Of a stretch of DNA of 64,000 nucleotides, positions 8,945-16,764 are shown piece by piece. Under the pieces are notes generated by a model that worked only from the letters and a program-made list of their open reading frames with translations, was not told where the DNA came from and made no database searches. The translations under genes were made by a program, and so were the position numbers. Each line of letters begins with the position of its first letter. Positions within the stretch are counted from its first letter, which is position 1. Origin of the DNA: Mesorhizobium sp. L-8-3 (lineage in GTDB: Bacteria > Pseudomonadota > Alphaproteobacteria > Rhizobiales > Rhizobiaceae); contig NZ_AP023262.1 in the NCBI RefSeq assembly GCF_016756615.1, positions 2,729,501 through 2,793,500 of the forward strand. Direction: 5' to 3'.

Positions 8945-9105
8945 TGCGGGGTTTCCTCCACGCCGACGAGTTCGACGACGCCTGACGCCAGAGCCTGAAA
9001 CTGGTCCATTTCGACATTGGACGATATGTTAAGTCGCAGCACGATTGGAGGACAATACCGGCCATCCGACAATCAAGATAAACAGGAAGGACTTTCAAAA
9101 AAAAG

Positions 9106-9124
9106 TGGATTGATATCCAATCCA
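9106..9124. promoter_or_regulatory. Candidate GntR operator between transporter and oxygenase operons
   Basis: Inverted repeat TGGATTG-N5-CAATCCA with an ATATC centre. It lies about 60 bp before the first rightward oxygenase start and 160 bp before the leftward gntR start. It is the best palindrome in the 242-bp divergent region and has the short two-fold form expected for an FCD-type GntR dimer. Function is inferred from position only. Confidence 0.5.
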
Positions 9125-9186
9125 GCGCGCCGAATGCTCGTCCCAAAGAGCTGGGTTCATAGGGAAGTGCCAGCCGGGAGGGTGCG

Positions 9187-10053
9187 ATGAGCAAAGCTGC
9201 CCCTTGTCGTGACAGAGTTCTTCTCAATGATTGGCACGTTGTCGCGGATCGCGCCAATCTTTCGTCAGCGATCCCATTCGAAACGCGCCTTCTTGGTGTG
9301 GACCTCACCATCGATTGCCGCGACAGCCATCACACGGAAGTGGTCCGCAAAGACACCGGCAGGCCGGTCAACCGAGCCGTGCGCTACGGCTTCATCTGGG
9401 CCTGTCTCGGAAAACCGGAGCGCGACATCGTCTTCGTGCCCGAGGCCGAGGAGGCTGACCGCTATCTCGTCACCGGCGGGTCGATCGCGGTCAAGGTTTC
9501 GGGGTTGCGCGCCGTCGAGAATTTCCTCGACATGGGACACTTTCCCTTCATCCACACGGGCTGGCTCGGCGAGGAACCGCATACCGAAGTTCCGCCCTAC
9601 AATGTCGAGATCACCGCCGCAGACGAGGTGCTTGCGACCGAATGCAGATTCTACCAGCCGGTCGCCTCTCCCACGGCCAAGGGCGGGATGATGGTCGACT
9701 ATGTGTACAAGGTGATCCGGCCCTACACGGTGGCACTGTACAAGACCAACCCGCTTCATCCGACGCGCAAGGACGTCATCGTGCTTTTCGTCCAACCGGT
9801 CGACGAGGAGCACTGCATAGCGCACCCCTATCTTTGCTATCTGAAGGATGGGATGGATGCGGCGACGGTGCGCGGCTTCATGCAACTGATCTTCGCGCAG
9901 GACAAGCCGATCCTGGAGAACCAGATGCCCAAGCGCCTGCCACTGGATCCACGCGCCGAGACCCCGATCCGCGCCGACGCCGTCTCGATCTATTACCGGC
10001 GCTGGCTGCGCGACCGATCAGTCACCTATGGCGCGATCCCGGCGCGGAGATGA
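9187..10053 (+). CDS. Rieske-less oxygenase catalytic subunit A (NdmC-like)
   Basis: 288 residues with a strong GGGAGGG ribosome site. It is a ring-hydroxylating/N-demethylating oxygenase alpha-subunit homologue. The mononuclear iron site is intact: E111-N112, D115, H118 and H123 in ENFLDMGHFPFIH, with D239 in FAQDKPILENQ as the likely third ligand. The Rieske domain is reduced: flanking strands remain (LNDWHVVADRANL, RLLGVDL, AVRYGFIWACLG), but the whole CxH...CxxH cluster loop is gone. Such a protein cannot receive electrons on its own. In the caffeine pathway NdmC has this same layout and takes electrons from a reductase carrying an extra Rieske centre, exactly what the third gene here supplies. 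Substrate inferred to be an N-methylpurine. Confidence 0.85.
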   Translation: MSKAAPCRDRVLLNDWHVVADRANLSSAIPFETRLLGVDLTIDCRDSHHTEVVRKDTGRPVNRAVRYGFIWACLGKPERDIVFVPEAEEADRYLVTGGSIAVKVSGLRAVENFLDMGHFPFIHTGWLGEEPHTEVPPYNVEITAADEVLATECRFYQPVASPTAKGGMMVDYVYKVIRPYTVALYKTNPLHPTRKDVIVLFVQPVDEEHCIAHPYLCYLKDGMDAATVRGFMQLIFAQDKPILENQMPKRLPLDPRAETPIRADAVSIYYRRWLRDRSVTYGAIPARR

Positions 10054-10089
10054 CGCATGGCAGCGGCGCCATCCAGGAAGGAAGAAAGA

Positions 10090-10995
10090 ATGACCCAAAC
10101 GAGATGCAAGGATCAGGTAATCCTCGACCTTTGGCATCCGCTGGCCGCATTGGCGGAAGTGCCGCCGGGTGTCGTTTCCGATACGGTGCTGCTCGAGGAG
10201 CCCGTTAGCTATGCCGCGAATCGCGACGGCAAGGCCGACGTCTGGCGGTCACTGCGCGATCTGCCCGCCGGCACTCCGGTCGAGGTCGGCACGCTCGGCA
10301 ACACGCTGCCGGTCAAGATCGCCTACGGCTATGTGTGGACGTCTCTCGGCAATCCCCCGGCCGATCTTTTCCCGATCCCCGAATTCGAGGAAGCCGATCG
10401 CCGCAAGCTCAATGCCGCGACGGTTGGCGTCCATGTCTCCGCGCCGCGTGCGATCGAGAACTTTCTGGACATGGGACATTTCCCCTATGTCCATACGGAC
10501 ATCCTCGGCGCCGAGCCGCATACGGAAGTCAAGGAATACGACGTCGAGATTTCCGTGGATCGGGACGAGATCCTGGCGACGCGTTGCCGCTTCTTCCAGC
10601 CGATGGCCTCGACTGCCTCGCAAGGGGGGGCGGATGTCGACTACATCTACCGCGTGCCGCACCCCTATTGCTCGGTGCTCTACAAATCCAGTCCGGTGGA
10701 TGAAAGTCGCCTGGATGTCATCGCCGTGTTCCTGCAACCGGTGGACCAGGAGCACATCCGCGCGCACATGATGCTGTGCGTACTCGACGACAGCAGTGAG
10801 GACAAGGTGATCAAGCGCTTCCAGCAGACGATTTTCGGGCAGGACAAGCCGATCCTGGAGAACCAGTTCCCGAAGCGGCTGCCGCTTGATCCGCGCGCCG
10901 AAACGCCGATCCGCGCCGACAAGTCGGCCATCGCCTACCGCCGCTGGCTCAGTCAGAAGGGCGTGACGTACGGGGTCATCCCTGCCGCCACCTGA
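10090..10995 (+). CDS. Rieske-less oxygenase catalytic subunit B (NdmC-like paralogue)
   Basis: 301 residues from ATG at 10090 (MTQTRCKDQVILDLWHPLAA), preceded by GGAAGGAAG. It is a paralogue of the preceding gene with the same deletion of the Rieske cluster. The iron site is complete: E123-N124, D127, H130 and H135 in ENFLDMGHFPYVH, plus D252 in FGQDKPILENQ. The C-terminal block KRLPLDPRAETPIRAD is shared with the first subunit, but the N-terminal 80 residues diverge strongly. Both copies keep all ligands, so each could be catalytic, on different methyl positions or in a mixed trimer/hexamer. Gap to its neighbours is under 40 bp, so it is one operon. Confidence 0.85.
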   Translation: MTQTRCKDQVILDLWHPLAALAEVPPGVVSDTVLLEEPVSYAANRDGKADVWRSLRDLPAGTPVEVGTLGNTLPVKIAYGYVWTSLGNPPADLFPIPEFEEADRRKLNAATVGVHVSAPRAIENFLDMGHFPYVHTDILGAEPHTEVKEYDVEISVDRDEILATRCRFFQPMASTASQGGADVDYIYRVPHPYCSVLYKSSPVDESRLDVIAVFLQPVDQEHIRAHMMLCVLDDSSEDKVIKRFQQTIFGQDKPILENQFPKRLPLDPRAETPIRADKSAIAYRRWLSQKGVTYGVIPAAT

Positions 10996-11021
10996 CCGAC
11001 ACGGGAATTCTGGAGATAGAG

Positions 11022-12788
11022 ATGCTCGATACCGCCAAGACAAGATGGCATCCCATCGCAGCGGCCTATGACCTGCATTTTCGCCATGTCTTCCACGCCC
11101 AGCTGCTCGGCCGCGAGTTCGCCGTCTGGCGTGCCGATGACGGCTATATCAATGTCTGGGAGAACCGCTGCCTGCATCGTGGCGTGCGTTTGTCGATCGG
11201 AATCAATGACGGCCGCGAGCTCAAGTGCCAGTACCATGGCTGGCGATACTCGAACCGCACCGCCGGCTGCACCTATATTCCGGCACACCCAGCCGACGCG
11301 CCGGCCCGCACCATCACCAACCGCACCTTCGCCGCAGTCGAGCGCTACGGTCTCGTCTGGTCGGCCGAAGAGCCGCAGGGCGAGGTGCCAAATGTGCCTG
11401 GTCTCGCCGAAGGCAATCTGTTGACGTTGCGCGGCATCCCGGTCAACGCGCCGGCCGACGTCGTAGCGGCAAAGCTGAGAGGCTACCGCTTCCAACCGAG
11501 CGGGCGGATCGACGGCGCCGCTGCGGATGTTTCCGTCGAGGCATCGAATGCGTTTTCGGTGGCGCTGCGCGCGACCGAGGGGCACGCCAGCACGCTCTTG
11601 GTCTTCTTCGTCCAGCCGGTCGATTCCAACCGCTCGGTGATCCGCGGCGTGCTCGACGGCCAGCCGCAGGACAGGGAGCGCATCGCGGTCCTGCGCCATC
11701 ACAACGAGCTGCTGTCCAAACTGCGTGAGGCGGTCGAACGCGAGGCGGCAGCGGCTCCCGCGCCAGCGCCGCTCGAACCGGTGATCGAGCGCGTTTCGCC
11801 GGAACTTGCCGAGATGCCGGAGGCGACCGCGCATGGCCGCAAGGCGACGATCCGCGTCGAGGTCGCAAGAAAGTGGCGGGCGGCCGACGGCATCGCCGGC
11901 TTCGAACTGCGGCCGATCAAGGGGCTGCTGCCGACCTTCCAGCCCGGCGCCCACATCGACGTGCATATGCCCAACGGCCTGATCCGCCAGTATTCGATCA
12001 TCAACGGTCCGGGAGAGAGCGGCACCTACGTCATCGGCGTCAAGCTGGAGCGCGACTCGACGGGCGGCTCAACCTGCATGCACGAGACGGTGCGGGCGGG
12101 CGACGTGCTGGCGATCTCGGAGCCGCGCAACAATTTTCCGCTGCGCCGTGACGCAGTCGAGACCATCTTCGTTGCCGGCGGCATCGGCATCACGCCACTC
12201 CTCGCAATGGCCCAGACGCTCAAGAACCAGAACCTGGCCTACGACCTGCACTATTTCGCGCAGGACGAGGCGCAGCTTGCCTTTCCCGAAAGAACGAAGG
12301 AACTGGGCGACGCGCTGAAGCCGCATCTGGGTCTGTCGCCAGACGAGACCGGTGTGAAGCTGCGCGAAATCCTCGCGACGTGCCGCCCCGACATGCATCT
12401 TTATCTCTGCGGTCCCGGGCCGATGCTTCAGGCGGCGCGCCGCATAGCCGCCGAACTGGGCTGGCCGGAAACCGCAGTGCATTTCGAGTACTTCAAGAAC
12501 ACCAACAAGATCGACGACAGTTCGAGCTTCGAGGTAGCGTTGGCCCGCTCCTGTGTGACGCTCAAGGTGCCTGCGGGAAAGACCATCCTCGAGGTGATGC
12601 GCGAGGCCGGCGTCGACATGCCGTCCTCCTGCGAGCAGGGCGCCTGCGGCACCTGCCTCGCGACGGTCATCGAAGGCGAGCCGGACCATCAGGATGTCTA
12701 TCTCAACGATGCCGAGAAGAAGTCCGGCACCAAGATCATGACCTGCGTGTCGCGCGCCAAATCGGCCCGCCTCGTCCTCGATCTTTAG
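11022..12788 (+). CDS. Rieske-FNR-ferredoxin reductase (NdmD-like) electron supplier
   Basis: 588 residues. Residues 1-120 are a complete Rieske domain: C50-x-H52 and C69-x2-H72 (NRCLHRG, CQYHGW). Residues about 130-240 look like a worn-down oxygenase catalytic domain: TLLVFFVQPVDSNRS matches VIVLFVQPVDEEH of the partner subunit, but the iron ligands are absent. A Pro/Ala linker (about 240-270) leads to a reductase with flavin motif RQYS (322-325), nucleotide motif GGIGITP (386-392) and a C-terminal plant-type 2Fe-2S site at C537, C542, C545 and C575. This is the domain order of NdmD. It should pass electrons from NAD(P)H through flavin and both clusters to the Rieske-less subunits encoded upstream. 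Confidence 0.9.
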   Translation: MLDTAKTRWHPIAAAYDLHFRHVFHAQLLGREFAVWRADDGYINVWENRCLHRGVRLSIGINDGRELKCQYHGWRYSNRTAGCTYIPAHPADAPARTITNRTFAAVERYGLVWSAEEPQGEVPNVPGLAEGNLLTLRGIPVNAPADVVAAKLRGYRFQPSGRIDGAAADVSVEASNAFSVALRATEGHASTLLVFFVQPVDSNRSVIRGVLDGQPQDRERIAVLRHHNELLSKLREAVEREAAAAPAPAPLEPVIERVSPELAEMPEATAHGRKATIRVEVARKWRAADGIAGFELRPIKGLLPTFQPGAHIDVHMPNGLIRQYSIINGPGESGTYVIGVKLERDSTGGSTCMHETVRAGDVLAISEPRNNFPLRRDAVETIFVAGGIGITPLLAMAQTLKNQNLAYDLHYFAQDEAQLAFPERTKELGDALKPHLGLSPDETGVKLREILATCRPDMHLYLCGPGPMLQAARRIAAELGWPETAVHFEYFKNTNKIDDSSSFEVALARSCVTLKVPAGKTILEVMREAGVDMPSSCEQGACGTCLATVIEGEPDHQDVYLNDAEKKSGTKIMTCVSRAKSARLVLDL

Positions 12789-12798
12789 GAGCCGGCCG

Positions 12799-13446
12799 AT
12801 GATCACGCTCTACGACTACGAACTGTCCGGCAATTGCTACAAGCTTCGATTGCTGATGAGCATGCTCGGTGTCGATTACAAGACCGTGCCGGTCGACTTC
12901 TATCCCGGGCGGGAACACAAGTCGGACTGGTTCCTTAAGCTCAATCCGCTCGGCCAGCTTCCCGTCATCGACGACGACGGTCTGATCCTGCGCGACGCCC
13001 AGGCGATCCTGGTCTATCTCGCCTCGAAATACGATCCGAGCGGACGGTGGTACCCCAGGGACAATCCGGCCCTGCTCGGCGAGATCGGCCAGTGGCTTGC
13101 TTTCGCCGACGGCGTCACCGCGACCGCCTCGGCGGCGCGCCTCCATGACGGTATGTTCTACGATTTCGACATCGACGCCGTCCGGGCCGGCGCTCACAGG
13201 CTGTTCCGCATCCTCGACGAGCATCTGTGGTTCGGCGAGCAGGAAGGTCGCGATTGGATCTGCAGCGCGCCCTATCCGACCATCGCCGACATCGCCTGCT
13301 TCCCCTACATTGCGCTTTCGGAGGAGGGCGGGGTGTCGCGGCAGGACTATCCCGCGATCCGGCGGTGGATGGACCGGGTGAAGCGCGTGCCCGGCTTCAG
13401 CGTGATGTCCGGCGTCTTTCCCGCGGGACCGGCTCGCGCGGCCTGA
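12799..13446 (+). CDS. Glutathione-S-transferase-like protein (NdmE-like)
   Basis: 215 residues. The N-terminal thioredoxin-like half has ITLYDYELSGNCYKLRLLMS and the cis-proline/glutathione-site motif LNPLGQLPVID followed by DAQAILVYLA; the C-terminal half is helical (YPTIADIACFPYIAL). In the caffeine system NdmE is a GST-like protein needed to hold NdmC and NdmD together, rather than a classical transferase. Its place directly after the NdmD-like gene, 10 bp apart, argues for the same scaffold role. A catalytic GST acting on a pathway intermediate cannot be excluded. Confidence 0.82.
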   Translation: MITLYDYELSGNCYKLRLLMSMLGVDYKTVPVDFYPGREHKSDWFLKLNPLGQLPVIDDDGLILRDAQAILVYLASKYDPSGRWYPRDNPALLGEIGQWLAFADGVTATASAARLHDGMFYDFDIDAVRAGAHRLFRILDEHLWFGEQEGRDWICSAPYPTIADIACFPYIALSEEGGVSRQDYPAIRRWMDRVKRVPGFSVMSGVFPAGPARAA

Positions 13447-13506
13447 CGGCAAGAACCACGACAATGAAGCCGGTGCATCACAACCGGCCGGACCAGCGGG
13501 GAGCGA

Positions 13507-14880
13507 ATGGAAGACATCGCCTGCACAATCGCCTGCAACGCTTTCCATGTGCCGGAACGCGGCAGGCTGGAAATTCTCGAAGACTGCCTGATCCGTATCG
13601 ACGAGGACGGCAGGATCGTCGACGTCATGCATGCCCAGAGCCCCGATCACACTGCGGCCCGGCGCGCGGCCGAAGCAAACGGAACGCTGGTGGCCCTGGT
13701 TGACGGGCAGTACCTGATCCCCGGCATGGTCGACCTGCACATCCATGCGCCGCAATGGGCGCAACTTGCCAAGGCTCTCGACCGTCCGCTTGAGGAATGG
13801 CTGCAGACCTACACCTTCCCGCTCGAGGCTCGTTTCGCCGACACCGGCTTTGCGCGCGAGATCTATTCGTCCCTGGTCGAGAACCTGTTGGCCAACGGCA
13901 CGACCACGGCGGTCTATTTCGGCACGATCCATCTGGAGGCCAATCTGGCACTGGCCGAAATCTGCCTGGAGCGCGGCCAGCGCGCACTGGTCGGCAAGGT
14001 GGCGATGGACAACGCGGCCGAGTGTCCCGACTATTATCGCGACGTCGACGCGTCCTCGGCGGTCGCCGATACCAAGAGCTTCATCGACAGGCTGGCGGCA
14101 ATGCAGCGCGATGGAGAACCTGATGTCCTTCCCGTCATCACACCGCGTTTTGTGCCGAGCTGCAGCGACGCGCTGCTCGACGGGCTCGGCCGTCTCGCCG
14201 GCGAGACGGGTTGCCATGTCCAGACCCATTGCAGCGAAAGCGACTGGGCGCATGGCTACGTGCTCGAGCGGTTCGGCAAGACCGACGCCGAGGTGCTCGC
14301 GGGCTTCGGGCTGATGACGGAACGCACCATACTCGCCCACTCGAATTTCATCTCGCCGTCAGACATGGAGACGATCAAGCAGGCCGGGTCGGGCGTGGCG
14401 CATTGTCCGCTGTCGAACGTCTATTTCGCCGATGCGGTATTTCCACTGCGGGCCGCCCTCGACAAGGGGCTGCATGTCGGGCTCGGCACGGATGTTTCCG
14501 GCGGCTATTCGCCGTCGCTCCTCGACAGCGCGCGTCTTTCCATGGTTGCAGCGCGAGCGCTGGCGAGCGGCGTCGACGCCGCGCTGCCGCGCGAGGAGCG
14601 CGGCGTCGCCGGATCACGCATCACCACGGCCGAAGCGTTCTGGTTGGCGACGGCGGGCGGTGGCGAGGCGCTCGGCCTGCCGATCGGCGTCTTTGCGCCC
14701 GGCTACGAGTTCGACGCGCTGGCGATCGACGTGAAGGCGGCAGGTTCGAATGTCGTGATCTGGCCGGACCTCGACGGGCCCGTCGATATCTTCGAGAAGA
14801 TCCTGCTCAACGCGACGCGCGCCAATATCGCCGCCGTCTGGGTCGGAGGGAAGATTCGCTCGGGTGGATTGGCCGCGTAG
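13507..14880 (+). CDS. guaD: Guanine deaminase (amidohydrolase)
   Basis: 457 residues, GGGGAGCG before the ATG. Metal-site and family motifs: PGMVDLHIHAPQWAQL near residue 80, HCSESDW, ILAHSNFISPSD and GLGTDVSGGYSPSL. PG-hDxHxHAPQ is characteristic of GuaD-type amidohydrolases, which convert guanine to xanthine and ammonia. It is the last gene of the oxygenase operon (60 bp behind the GST-like gene). Placing a guanine-specific enzyme after an N-demethylase suggests that demethylation yields guanine. Related amidohydrolases act on 8-oxoguanine or pterins, so specificity is a family-level assignment. Confidence 0.87.
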   Translation: MEDIACTIACNAFHVPERGRLEILEDCLIRIDEDGRIVDVMHAQSPDHTAARRAAEANGTLVALVDGQYLIPGMVDLHIHAPQWAQLAKALDRPLEEWLQTYTFPLEARFADTGFAREIYSSLVENLLANGTTTAVYFGTIHLEANLALAEICLERGQRALVGKVAMDNAAECPDYYRDVDASSAVADTKSFIDRLAAMQRDGEPDVLPVITPRFVPSCSDALLDGLGRLAGETGCHVQTHCSESDWAHGYVLERFGKTDAEVLAGFGLMTERTILAHSNFISPSDMETIKQAGSGVAHCPLSNVYFADAVFPLRAALDKGLHVGLGTDVSGGYSPSLLDSARLSMVAARALASGVDAALPREERGVAGSRITTAEAFWLATAGGGEALGLPIGVFAPGYEFDALAIDVKAAGSNVVIWPDLDGPVDIFEKILLNATRANIAAVWVGGKIRSGGLAA

Positions 14881-14886
14881 GGGCGG

Positions 14887-15780
14887 CTACTTTCGTTTTC
14901 CGCCGGCCTGCTTCCTGGGCTCGACCGCGCCGAAGAGGTCGTACTGAGCCTCCTCTTCCTGCTGCTCCGTCTGTGTGTTGGCCGGTGTCGGCATGGTTTT
15001 GGTAGATGCTTGCTCCGCCGATTTGCGGTTCCGTCCCAGCTTCTTTTCCAGCGCCTGGCAAAGCCAGTGCTCGGTGAAGATGAAGGCGCAGCGGCCGAGC
15101 ACTTCGTCGGCGCTCATCGCGGCCTTGCCGTGCTTGAGGACGTCGAAGGCTTCCCGCATCTCTTCGTCGATCGGCTCGCCCGCTTCCCTGGCGCGTTGGA
15201 TGAAGGCAGTCTCCAACTGCTCCGGGGTGGCATTGGCGAGACTGCGGAGATCGTCGGTGACGGCGCCGATCCGGCTCCTTTCGAAGATGAGCGTCACGCC
15301 GCCGATTTCGGTCCGGCCGTTGATGGCGATGAGCCGCGTGGCGAAAATGTCGAGCTCCTTCGCGTTGTGCGTTCCTGCCTTCTCATGGACCCAGACGGGC
15401 TCGCCGCCCCGCACGAGGTCGCGCAGGAAGAAACCCTCTCCGACCCGGATGCCGGTGACCTCGTAAAGGCTCATCACGGATTGGCGAAGCGCTCGGATCA
15501 GGGTGCGCGCAGCGGCGCTGTCCTTCCAGCCACGCCGCTTCAGGTAATCGTCGGCGAGATTCGAACCGCCGATTTCGGCTGCGATCAGGTCCTCGAAAAC
15601 GCAATTCCACAACTTCGAGAATTCGACCGGTGCGAGACAGTCGATCAGATCCTCGGGCTCGATGCCCATTTCGTCGCAGGCATTCTCGATGTGCTGCGTT
15701 GTGAATTCATCGAACAGTTCCCGCCGCTGGTCCCGCTGGACCCATTTGACGATGCCTTCTAGAAGTGCCTTGCGTGCCAT
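14887..15780 (-). CDS. Conserved-looking hypothetical protein (297 aa)
   Basis: Not recognised. 297 residues from ATG at 15780 (MARKALLEGIVKWVQRDQRR); the ATG at 15810 is an alternative. The N-terminal half is acidic and helical (EFTTQHIENACDEMGIEPED, FSKLWNCVFEDLIA). A middle segment reads GVRV-like (VGEGFFLRDLVRGGEPVWVH), and the C-terminus is a Lys/Gln/Glu-rich low-complexity tail (about residues 240-297, EQQEEEAQYDLFGAVEPRKQ). No signal peptide or membrane helix. It converges on guaD with a 6-bp gap and lies downstream of a 35-residue ORF on the same strand. The two may form an operon divergent from the GntR gene at 16025. Confidence 0.7.
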   Translation of the reverse strand: MARKALLEGIVKWVQRDQRRELFDEFTTQHIENACDEMGIEPEDLIDCLAPVEFSKLWNCVFEDLIAAEIGGSNLADDYLKRRGWKDSAAARTLIRALRQSVMSLYEVTGIRVGEGFFLRDLVRGGEPVWVHEKAGTHNAKELDIFATRLIAINGRTEIGGVTLIFERSRIGAVTDDLRSLANATPEQLETAFIQRAREAGEPIDEEMREAFDVLKHGKAAMSADEVLGRCAFIFTEHWLCQALEKKLGRNRKSAEQASTKTMPTPANTQTEQQEEEAQYDLFGAVEPRKQAGGKRK

Positions 15781-15849
15781 GATCGCCGTCCTTGAAAAGG
15801 CTCCGCACATGAGAGCTTGCCCGCGCCGTCCAGCGCCGCCTTCCCGGCA

Positions 15850-15957
15850 TTAGCCTTTCCAGGCCAGTCGTTCAGCAGGCCATGGCCTTTGTTCCACCGG
15901 AAAGTGACGGGGTTCGAACCCTGCTCCGACGAATTTTTCCGAGACGGTGTCGGCCAT
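15850..15957 (-). CDS. 35-residue small protein upstream of the 297-aa hypothetical gene
   Basis: Small open frame starting at ATG 15957 and ending TAA at 15850. It begins MADTVSEKFVGAGFEPRHFP and ends ERLAWKG. AAGGAGA stands about seven bases before the start. It lies immediately downstream of the palindrome at 15985-15996 and 70 bp before the 297-aa gene on the same strand. Charged, with two Trp and two Pro-rich turns, no signal. It may be a real micropeptide or a leader ORF controlling the next gene. Confidence 0.5.
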   Translation of the reverse strand: MADTVSEKFVGAGFEPRHFPVEQRPWPAERLAWKG

Positions 15958-15984
15958 CAGCAAATCTCCTTGCAAGTTTGACGA

Positions 15985-15996
15985 ATTGTCGACAAT
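15985..15996. promoter_or_regulatory. GntR-type operator palindrome
   Basis: Perfect 12-bp palindrome ATTGTCGACAAT in the divergent region between the 35-aa ORF (leftward) and the GntR gene (start 16025). TTGT-N2-ACAA is the form commonly bound by FCD-subfamily GntR regulators. Likely the autoregulatory site of the gene at 16025, possibly also controlling the leftward pair. Confidence 0.65.
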
Positions 15997-16024
15997 CTAG
16001 CAAACATTCCTTCCGGCCTCGCTT

Positions 16025-16717
16025 ATGTCCCAGACCGTCTTATTCGACCCGATCGCCGATACGACCCGCCGCGCAGAAATCGTCGCGCTCCTGAGGCGCG
16101 CGATCCTGACCGGCCAGTTGCAGCCCGGGCAGAAGGTCAACGAGCTGCGCATCGCCGGAGAGATGCGCGTCAGCCGCGCGCCGTTGCGAGAGGCGGTGAG
16201 GGAACTGGTGCAGGAAGGGCTGCTGACCGGCATACCCTATGCCGGAACCTTCGTCATCGACGTCACGGCGCGGGATGTCGAGGAGGCCTATTCGCTGCAT
16301 CGCGTGCTCGAAGCCTTCGCCATCGAGACCGCGTGGCCGCGCAGGAACGCGCTTTTCCGCTCTGAGCTCGACCGCCGACACGACAGCGTAAAACAGGCGA
16401 TCGCCGCGGTTGACCTCACCAGCCAGATCGAGGCCGCGCTCAGCCTGCATGGGCTCATCTATGAATGGGCCGACCATTCGCTCCTGCTCGACACGTGGCG
16501 GCGGCTGGCCGGCAGGCTGCAGATGTATTTCGCCCTGCATCAGCGGGCCCGAGGAGAGGCGGTGCCTGCAGCCCACCTGCATGAGGATTATGTCCGCCTG
16601 CTCAAGGGCGACGACATGGATGCGGCGCGCCGTCACGCCCTGGAACATATCGACTGGGATTTCGAGGAACTGCTCGGCTACGCCCGCTCGCTCGAATTGC
16701 GCGGCGACACCAGGTAG
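16025..16717 (+). CDS. GntR-family regulator (FCD type)
   Basis: 230 residues. Winged helix: RRAILTGQLQPGQKVNELRI then SRAPLREAVRELVQEGLLTG. FCD helical domain follows (EAYSLHRVLEAFAIETAW, LSLHGLIYEWADHSLLLDTW, HLHEDYVRLLKGDDMDAARR, HALEHI), with the expected metal-binding His/Asp positions. No strong ribosome site is seen before the ATG. It is followed after 47 bp by an enolase-superfamily gene, its probable target; the effector would then be that enzyme's substrate. Confidence 0.85.
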   Translation: MSQTVLFDPIADTTRRAEIVALLRRAILTGQLQPGQKVNELRIAGEMRVSRAPLREAVRELVQEGLLTGIPYAGTFVIDVTARDVEEAYSLHRVLEAFAIETAWPRRNALFRSELDRRHDSVKQAIAAVDLTSQIEAALSLHGLIYEWADHSLLLDTWRRLAGRLQMYFALHQRARGEAVPAAHLHEDYVRLLKGDDMDAARRHALEHIDWDFEELLGYARSLELRGDTR

Positions 16718-16764
16718 CGAACCAGCTTGCCGGCTCGTGGGCCGGGCAGCGGAGGATGGAGTTG

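Noticed and set aside
9187..10053. Calling the first oxygenase gene truncated or a pseudogene because the Rieske motif is missing
   Set aside because: Its paralogue lacks the same segment, both keep all iron ligands, and the reductase supplies a Rieske centre, so the absence is a design feature.
15900..15940. tRNA T-arm-like GGGGTTCGAACCCTG
   Set aside because: The five bases on each side of TTCGAAC do not form a proper stem and no anticodon or acceptor arm surrounds it. On the other strand the segment is part of the 35-codon ORF.
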